Assembly: GCA_031267055.1 (NCBI GenBank)
Contig: JAIRZV010000126.1
Coordinates: 1-39,029, forward strand
Direction: 5' to 3'
From: Candidatus Margulisiibacteriota bacterium
GTDB taxonomy: Bacteria > Margulisbacteria > Termititenacia > Termititenacales > Termititenacaceae
DNA length: 39,029 bases
Below are positions 34,235 through 39,029 of this stretch, one piece after another. Both the position numbers and the translations under genes were made by a program. Position 1 is the stretch's first letter. The number at the start of each line of letters is the position of its first letter. Under the pieces are notes generated by a model that did not search any database, had not been told where the DNA came from, and saw nothing but the letters and a program-made list of their open reading frames with translations.

Positions 34235-34960
34235 TTATAGTCGCGAGGGTAGAGATATTTGCCGCAAAAGTTCCTCAGCTAAAGTGTTGTCATGCACTCT
34301 AAACACACGCAAAGTATGCGGCTCGGTGTCAAGCTTGCCCAGGCCGGGGCGCGTCGTCCGCGCGTACAAATAACCGCTGTTCTTGACCAGCCGGCGCACA
34401 TCGGCATTGACCCGTCCGGAAGGATAACAAAAAGAAATTACTTTTTTACCCAATAAATCTTCCAAAAATTTTTTGCTTTCCGCGATCTCCTTTTTGCAAT
34501 TCGTCAGAGACAGTGCGGTCAGATCAGGATGCGAAATACTATGCGAGCCGACTTCCATGCCGCCGCGCGCCATTTCTCGCAGCTGCACAGGGGTCAAATG
34601 CCGACCGTCGCCCAGATAGCGTGTCGTCACAAAAAACACCGCTTTTTGCTTTCGCCGCCGCAGTATCTCGTAAGCTACATAGGCATCCTGATAGCCGTCA
34701 TCTATAGTTAGCATCACCGGCCTGGCCGGAATCTGGCCGCGCGCGATGTCCTCAAACGTAACTGTCTGATAGCCAGCCTGCAAAAAAGCCTCGACATGCC
34801 GCGTAAAAGTTTCCGGCGCGCAGGACAGATCGCGCAGCGTGGCTGAGTCCGATGGCTGCGGCTGGCGAATATGGTGATACATAATGATCGGGATTGGCGG
34901 AGCCGCCACGCCCGCACCCAGTAGCGCCAATAAAAATAAAATTATTTTAACCGAACGCAA
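34235..34960 (-). CDS. Secreted polysaccharide deacetylase (NodB/PgaB family, CE4)
   Basis: With a TTG start at 34960 the product is 241 residues and begins with a signal peptide (MRSVKIILFLLALLGAGVAA). An AGGA lies 6 nt upstream of this TTG. The in-frame ATG at 34999 is rejected because it overlaps the extended -10 ATGC-TAAAAT, so it could not be transcribed from that promoter. CE4 motifs: TIDDGYQD with Asp87 and Asp88, and SHSISHPDL with His140 and His144 (metal site), then FCYPSGRVN. Such enzymes remove acetyl groups from GlcNAc-containing surface glycans or peptidoglycan. The last residues (RQISLPSRL) are encoded by a piece of repeated DNA. Confidence 0.9.
   Translation of the reverse strand: MRSVKIILFLLALLGAGVAAPPIPIIMYHHIRQPQPSDSATLRDLSCAPETFTRHVEAFLQAGYQTVTFEDIARGQIPARPVMLTIDDGYQDAYVAYEILRRRKQKAVFFVTTRYLGDGRHLTPVQLREMARGGMEVGSHSISHPDLTALSLTNCKKEIAESKKFLEDLLGKKVISFCYPSGRVNADVRRLVKNSGYLYARTTRPGLGKLDTEPHTLRVFRVHDNTLAEELLRQISLPSRL
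34241..34262. repeat. Fragment of the palindromic element family at the 3' end of the deacetylase gene
   Basis: TCGCGAGGGTAGAGATATTTGC differs at only two of 22 positions from 26026-26047. It supplies the last codons of the deacetylase gene and ends next to its stop. Confidence 0.55.
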
Positions 34961-34989
34961 TTTGTTTCCTTTTGGATTTTTCTGAAGAT

Positions 34990-34999
34990 ATTTTAGCAT
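34990..34999 (-). promoter_or_regulatory. Extended -10 promoter of the deacetylase gene
   Basis: Minus strand ATGC-TAAAAT, with TAAAAT at 34995-34990. Transcription should begin near 34983, giving a leader of about 23 nt with AGGA before the TTG start at 34960. The AATGC-TAAAAT form is nearly identical to the promoters at 36002 and 8372. Confidence 0.6.
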
Positions 35000-35096
35000 T
35001 ATAGATTATAAAAAATTAAACGGCCAAAAAATTTTGCAACACTTACCAAAAAGTTACGATATATTATTAACCAGGAGCTTGTAAAAACAGACATAC

Positions 35097-35105
35097 TGAT
35101 AAAAT
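35097..35105 (+). promoter_or_regulatory. Extended -10 promoter of the DUF4116 gene
   Basis: TGA-TAAAAT, with TAAAAT at 35100-35105; TTGTAA (35079-35084) is 15 bp upstream and may serve as a weak -35. The leader contains AAGGAA (35116-35121) ahead of ATG 35130. Confidence 0.5.
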
Positions 35106-35129
35106 TTTAAGATATAAGGAATTAAAAAA

Positions 35130-35957
35130 ATGCAAACTAAAATCATCTCAGACGCTCTTTCTAAGCTTAAAAAAAGTGTCGAGTATTGTAGATATATAGA
35201 ACCCGCCCTGTGGAAAAATGAAAAATTTGTCTTTGCTGCGTTTAAACAAATTGGTAGCCATGCGCTTGGTTTTGCCCATGATAGTCTTCGCAAAGATAAA
35301 AAATTTATGCTGAAAGTGGCCAAAATAGACTGGTCCGCGTTTCAATACGCTGATTGGAGTCTGAAAGATAGCAGAGAGTTTATGCTGGAAGTGGTCAAAA
35401 AAACAAACCCGCACGTGTTTGAGTATGCCAGTTATTACCTGCAAAGAAATGAAAAGTTTATATTGGAACTACTAAAAGAATATGATATATGCATACTTAA
35501 ATATGCCGCTGACGAGCTGAAAATGGACTACTATTTTATGTTGAATGCGGTCACGCAAAATTTGCGTGCACTCCAGTTCGCCGATGACAGGCTAAAAAAA
35601 GATAGCAGATTTATGCTGAACGCAATAAAAATAAACTGGCGTGCGCTTAAATATGCCGCTGACAACCTGAAAAAAGACAGCGCGCTTGTTCTAGAAGCGG
35701 CCAAACAAGACGAAAACGCGCTTCAATTCGCTGATGACAGCCTAAAAGAAGATAGAAAATTTATGCTGGATATAGTCAAAATAAACTGGCTCGCACTTGT
35801 GTTCGCCCATGACAATCTAAAAAAAGATATGACGTTTATGTTGGACGCGTCTAGCTTAAATTGGCAGGCGTTTGCGTTTGCGCAGGACAGCCTGATAAAA
35901 AATAAAAAGTTTATGCACATCATCAATGAAATAATAAAACGGCAGGATATACCATAG
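35130..35957 (+). CDS. DUF4116 tandem-repeat protein
   Basis: A 275-residue protein made almost wholly of about nine copies of a ~25-residue helical repeat of the form 'KKDxxFMLxAxKxNxxALxFADDxL' (for example KKDSRFMLNAIKINWRALKYAADNL), plus a partial unit at each end. This is the DUF4116 pattern, common as long arrays in protists' symbionts, some intracellular bacteria and large viruses. Its function is unknown; repeat arrays of this kind usually bind proteins. No signal peptide or membrane segment. It stands alone with its own promoter, AT-rich relative to neighbours, between the deacetylase and the barrel protein. The DNA repeats at ~75-bp period, so unit number could vary. Confidence 0.88.
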   Translation: MQTKIISDALSKLKKSVEYCRYIEPALWKNEKFVFAAFKQIGSHALGFAHDSLRKDKKFMLKVAKIDWSAFQYADWSLKDSREFMLEVVKKTNPHVFEYASYYLQRNEKFILELLKEYDICILKYAADELKMDYYFMLNAVTQNLRALQFADDRLKKDSRFMLNAIKINWRALKYAADNLKKDSALVLEAAKQDENALQFADDSLKEDRKFMLDIVKINWLALVFAHDNLKKDMTFMLDASSLNWQAFAFAQDSLIKNKKFMHIINEIIKRQDIP

Positions 35958-36001
35958 CCAAAAACAAGCAACCACTTATACCCTCATTATCCTTGCCATG
36001 C

Positions 36002-36007
36002 TAAAAT
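36002..36007 (+). promoter_or_regulatory. Extended -10 of the outer-membrane protein gene
   Basis: ATGC-TAAAAT (TAAAAT 36002-36007, TG at 35999-36000) ends 6 nt before the GTG start at 36014, so the mRNA would be leaderless. No ribosome site is present. Confidence 0.6.
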
Positions 36008-36013
36008 AATCAC

Positions 36014-37087
36014 GTGGGGCGTAAATTTCTCTTTTTTTTCTGTTTATGTCAGTTTGTTTTAGCTGCGGAAATTAGCGGTGGCGGCCAATTCACCGGCTGG
36101 TTAAATCTGCCGGATCAAGAAAAAGCCGAATTTGGCCTGCGTTATATACCGGAATTTTTTTGGTCGGCGCCGGAATACGCGCTGGACCTCGATCTCGCGC
36201 TCAACGGCAGCCTGACTTCCGGCGCGGACAGCAAATTAAAAATCCACCGACTCTGGACGCGCTGGAGCGACGCGCAAGTGGAAGCGCGTTTCGGCCTGCA
36301 AAAAATAAATTTCGGTTCGGCGACTTTGTTCCGGCCTTTGCAATGGTTTGACACGCTGGACCCGCTTGATCCGCTGGGCTTTACGGAAAGCGTCAAGGGT
36401 TTGCTGATCCGCTACTACCTGCCCAACAACGCCAATTTTTGGCTGTGGGGTCTTTACGGCAACGAAGAGTTGAAAGGCTCGGAAATAATCCCGACTAAAA
36501 AACAGGATTTAGAATTCGGCGGACGTTTGCAGTTGCCGGTATTCAACGGCGAGGCCGGACTGACCTATCATCAGCGCCGCCTGGATTTGGGCAGAAGCCA
36601 GACTTTTTCGATACTGTCCGACGAAATAGCGCCGGAGCGACGTGTGGGTCTGGACGGCAAATGGGATCTCGGCATCGGCTTTTGGTTTGAAGCCGCGCAT
36701 ATCGCCGCGGACATTGACAATGACAATAAATTTTTAAACGATTTAAAAAATCAATATCATTCTACGCTCGGCGCGGACTATACTTTTGACCTCGGCAACG
36801 GCCTGCATGTTTTAATCGAGAAATATAATCTCGACACCGATATTTACCGCGCCGACCGCAATCACAACACGCAGGCCACCGGTGTGCTGGCCGATTATCC
36901 GGTCAGTTTGTACGACACGGTCAGTGTTATTCAATATTATGCCGCCAAAAATGACAGCCTGTCGTTGCGCTGGCAGCGGACTTATGACGACTGGGTCTGG
37001 CAGTTTTTGGCTACAGCCGCGCCGGACTACACGGCGGAGAAAAAAACCACCGGCGCGCTGCAAGTTTTGATAAGTTATAATTACTAA
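36014..37087 (+). CDS. Predicted outer-membrane beta-barrel (porin-like) protein
   Basis: A 357-residue protein with a GTG start, signal peptide (MGRKFLFFFCLCQFVLAAE, cleavage after the LAA) and a mature part of alternating polar/hydrophobic strands rich in Tyr, Trp and Gly ending in ...LISYNY, an aromatic-ending last strand as the Bam machinery expects. Strand-like units include 'KQDLEFGGRLQLPVFNGEAGLTYHQRRLDL' (residues 163-192) and 'STLGADYTFDLGNGLHVLIEKYNLDTD'. No specific family is recognised; it resembles general porin-like proteins found in alphabetic 'hypothetical' clusters. It implies an outer membrane. About 107 nt later starts an ABC transporter that could belong functionally with it. 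Confidence 0.78.
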   Translation: MGRKFLFFFCLCQFVLAAEISGGGQFTGWLNLPDQEKAEFGLRYIPEFFWSAPEYALDLDLALNGSLTSGADSKLKIHRLWTRWSDAQVEARFGLQKINFGSATLFRPLQWFDTLDPLDPLGFTESVKGLLIRYYLPNNANFWLWGLYGNEELKGSEIIPTKKQDLEFGGRLQLPVFNGEAGLTYHQRRLDLGRSQTFSILSDEIAPERRVGLDGKWDLGIGFWFEAAHIAADIDNDNKFLNDLKNQYHSTLGADYTFDLGNGLHVLIEKYNLDTDIYRADRNHNTQATGVLADYPVSLYDTVSVIQYYAAKNDSLSLRWQRTYDDWVWQFLATAAPDYTAEKKTTGALQVLISYNY

Positions 37088-37152
37088 ACTAAAAAGGATA
37101 AACATATAACGAAATTGAATTGCATTTGCTGTTTTCAATATGATATGATACA

Positions 37153-37189
37153 TATAATAGGTATGTTACAATTATTTAACAAAGGGGGG
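37153..37189 (+). promoter_or_regulatory. Promoter and ribosome site of the ABC transporter genes
   Basis: A consensus TATAAT lies at 37153-37158 in a very AT-rich upstream stretch, without a clear -35 at the right spacing. A strong AAAGGGGGG (37181-37189) precedes ATG 37194 by 4 nt. The leader is therefore about 30 nt, in contrast to the leaderless type seen at the preceding gene. Confidence 0.55.
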
Positions 37190-37193
37190 TTCT

Positions 37194-37886
37194 ATGGGGG
37201 AAACTATAATAAAAATCCAAAATCTTATCCGCAGTTATCAAATGGGCGCGACGACGCTCAACGCGCTGAATAACGTCACGCTGGATTTTCGGGCGGGAGA
37301 ATTCACCGGCCTGATCGGACCCAGCGGCTCCGGCAAAACCACGCTGCTCAACATCATCGGCTCGCTGGATCTGCCGACCGGTGGCTCGGCGGAAACGCTG
37401 GGCAAGAAAATCGAAACGCTTTCGCCCAAACAAGCGGCGGCTCTGCGTAATTTTGAGATCGGTTTTATTTTTCAGACTTTTAATCTACTGCCGGTTTACA
37501 CTATTTACGAAAATATTGAATTTCCCCTGCTCCTGCAGCCGCAGCTAAAAACCGCGCAGCGCCGGGAAATGGTCAAGCAGGCGCTGGAATGGGTGGGTCT
37601 GGCTGACCGCGCCGGATCTATGCCGAAACAATTATCCGGCGGACAATGCCAGCGTGTCGCTATCGCCCGCGCTATCGTCAAAAAACCGCGGCTGGTGCTG
37701 GCCGACGAGCCGACCGCCAATCTCGACGCGCAAAATTCCGCGAACATCATGGAGATCATGTTAAAACTCAATCAAGAATTGAACACGACTTTTATTTTTT
37801 CTACGCACGACGAAAAAGTCATCAAACATCTGCGCCGCAAAATCAAGCTGGCCGACGGACAAGTCGTCAGCGACGAGAACATTTAA
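37194..37886 (+). CDS. ABC transporter ATP-binding protein (LolD/MacB type)
   Basis: A 230-residue nucleotide-binding subunit. Walker A GPSGSGKT is at 42-49, the Q-loop is in FIFQTFNLLP (92-100), the signature LSGGQ at 147-151, Walker B LVLADEP at 167-173, the D-loop NLD follows, and the switch His lies in FSTHDEKV. The sequence QTFNLLPVYTIYENIEFPL is the mark of the MacB/LolD/FtsE-like group that works with MacB- or FtsX-like permeases, used for lipoprotein release, efflux or export without a substrate-passing channel. A Cys replaces the first of the usual Gln pair after the signature (GGQCQRVAIARA). The permease gene follows after 1 nt. Confidence 0.94.
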   Translation: MGETIIKIQNLIRSYQMGATTLNALNNVTLDFRAGEFTGLIGPSGSGKTTLLNIIGSLDLPTGGSAETLGKKIETLSPKQAAALRNFEIGFIFQTFNLLPVYTIYENIEFPLLLQPQLKTAQRREMVKQALEWVGLADRAGSMPKQLSGGQCQRVAIARAIVKKPRLVLADEPTANLDAQNSANIMEIMLKLNQELNTTFIFSTHDEKVIKHLRRKIKLADGQVVSDENI

Positions 37887-37887
37887 A

Positions 37888-39029
37888 ATGCCGTTGTTCA
37901 AGCTTGCTTTACGTAATCTCCTCGGCGGTGGGCTGCGCACCTGGCTCAACGCGTTTATTTTGTCCGTGTCCTTTGTCATCATCATCGGCTGTCAGGGCTT
38001 GTACAAAGGCATGGCACAGCAAATGGAACGTCTCGCTATTGATAGTTATTACGGCAGTGGACAATACTGGCAGACCAATTATGATCCATTCGACACACTG
38101 ACTCTGGACGACGCGCACGGCCGTCTGCCGGACGCTTTGCAAAAAATGAGCGCCGCCGGCCAGGCTGTGCCGGTGCTCAAAAGGCAAGCCACTCTGTACG
38201 CGCAAAACCGCGTCCTCAATATCACGCTCAACGGCATCAAAACAGAGCAAACGCTTATTGATATTCCGACCGCCAAACTGCGCGATACCGGCCACGCTAT
38301 ACCGGCTATTATCGGCGATGCCATGGCCAAAAGCGCCGGCCTCCGGCAAGGCGACTCCGCGGTACTGCGCTGGCGCAACGCGCACGGCACTTTTGACGCA
38401 AATGAGATTTACATCGCGGCGGTAATGAACACGCATGTGAGCGCCATCGATCAGGGACAGGTCTGGATAGAGCTAGGTACCTTGCAAGAAATAACCGCCC
38501 TGCCCGACGCGGCCACGCTGGTCATCACAGCCAAAGACAGTGTGCCGCCGCGCGACGCGGACGCTGAAAATTGGTCTTTTAAAGATCAGGATTTTCTGCT
38601 GACTGACGAACGCAACATGATGGCTTCGGAATACATAGAAGGCGGCGTTATGTATGCGGTATTTTTATTTCTGGCCATGCTGGGGATTTTTGACACGCAA
38701 ATACTGGCCATTTATCACCGCATCAAAGAAATGGGTACGATGCTGGCGCTCGGCATCACCAAAAATGACCTCATCTGGATTTTTACGCTGGAAGGCGCGC
38801 TGCATTCTGTACTGGCCGCCGGGTTGGCTTTTATTTACGGCACGCCGTTTTTGATCTGGTTCGGCAAAGTCGGTTTCAGCATGGCGGATATGGATCAGCT
38901 TGGCATAGCGATAGGAGATACGATTTATCCGGTTTTCACGCCGGGCATTATTGTCGGCACGGCTATTTTGATTTTCGCGCTGACGGCTCTGGTCAGTTAT
39001 CTGCCCTGCCGCCGCATTGCCAAACTCAC
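37888..39029 (+). CDS. ABC transporter permease, MacB/FtsX-like (3' end outside window)
   Basis: The gene starts at ATG 37888, one base after the ATPase stop, and is open to the end of the window (380 codons). The N-terminus MPLFKLALRNLLGGGLRT is the classical start of LolC/MacB-like permeases, leading into a membrane segment (FILSVSFVIIIGCQGLY) and a periplasmic MacB-type core domain (about residues 40-245) with 'GMAQQMERLAIDSYYGSGQYW'. The following membrane segments contain IKEMGTMLALGITKNDLIWIFTLEGALHSVLAA, which is the FtsX-domain region with the usual R/K-x-x-E-hydrophobic-G-hydrophobic-hydrophobic-x-A-hydrophobic-G pattern. Together with the ATPase it forms a LolCDE- or MacB-like unit of unknown substrate. 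Confidence 0.9.
   Translation, partial: MPLFKLALRNLLGGGLRTWLNAFILSVSFVIIIGCQGLYKGMAQQMERLAIDSYYGSGQYWQTNYDPFDTLTLDDAHGRLPDALQKMSAAGQAVPVLKRQATLYAQNRVLNITLNGIKTEQTLIDIPTAKLRDTGHAIPAIIGDAMAKSAGLRQGDSAVLRWRNAHGTFDANEIYIAAVMNTHVSAIDQGQVWIELGTLQEITALPDAATLVITAKDSVPPRDADAENWSFKDQDFLLTDERNMMASEYIEGGVMYAVFLFLAMLGIFDTQILAIYHRIKEMGTMLALGITKNDLIWIFTLEGALHSVLAAGLAFIYGTPFLIWFGKVGFSMADMDQLGIAIGDTIYPVFTPGIIVGTAILIFALTALVSYLPCRRIAKL

Noticed and set aside
34205..34240. A TTCGAATCC-like stretch suggesting a tRNA T arm
   Set aside because: GCTCGAATCC occurs at the end of the palindromic element; no cloverleaf, anticodon arm or acceptor stem can be drawn around it.

Overview
The window looks like chromosomal DNA of an uncultivated, diderm (Gram-negative-type) bacterium. 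Support for two membranes: a predicted outer-membrane beta-barrel protein (36014-37087), SecD/SecF and LolD/MacB-type ABC genes. Base composition is moderate and AT-rich between genes. The phylum cannot be fixed from sequence alone. The gene mix (prfC, tgt-secD-secF without yajC, ybaB-recR, a short biotin cluster, one enormous protein) would suit a host-associated or candidate-phylum lineage such as Margulisbacteria or Elusimicrobiota, but that is a guess.

Layout. 1-4899 (+): end of a GDP-L-fucose synthase-like gene, then a compact overlapping run of a small Cys-rich protein, metX, an 86-aa unknown, a spore-photoproduct-lyase-like radical SAM protein, bioA and bioD. 4802-6388 (-): prfC, convergent with and overlapping bioD. 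6392-8377: a small stress or defence islet with an HTH-Fic protein that carries operator palindromes in its own promoter and is bracketed by a 17-bp direct repeat, then a UPF0175/DUF3368 antitoxin-toxin pair. 8396-10060 (-): a Na/Pi cotransporter with a PhoU-like tail. 10119-25520 (-): one 5133-residue ORF taking 39% of the window. 25521-26208: a 688-bp divergent intergenic region with a 17-nt G tract and palindromic repeat elements. 26209-27162 (+): prs. 27159-32384 (-): a seven-gene operon tgt-secD-secF-yqeG-like-exported protein-ybaB-recR. 32585-34095 (+): trpS-rfbC. 34235-34960 (-): polysaccharide deacetylase. 35130-35957 (+): DUF4116 repeat protein. 36014-37087 (+): outer-membrane barrel. 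37194-39029 (+): ABC ATPase and the start of its permease.

The strongest candidate for an undescribed system is the giant protein and its control region. It starts with a transglutaminase-like Cys-His-Asp domain, followed by a gap-free tandem copy whose Cys and His are replaced. It then has clustered hydrophobic segments, five diverged helical repeats around an SRNxVHxEMT-like motif, three short repeats ending in AKNGD-like sequence, a coiled coil of about 530 residues written in 21-bp DNA repeats, and a Pro-rich tail. It has no recognisable signal peptide. Upstream, a 17-nt homopolymer sits exactly between a TTAACA and a TAATAT, as in phase-variable promoters.

Other themes: many promoters have an extended -10 (TGN-TAWAAT or TGN-TATAGT) placed so close to the start codon that the mRNAs should be almost leaderless. 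Palindromic repeat elements recur between genes and appear to have rewritten the 3' ends of bioA and the deacetylase gene. All database-level statements are from memory of protein families; no search was run.
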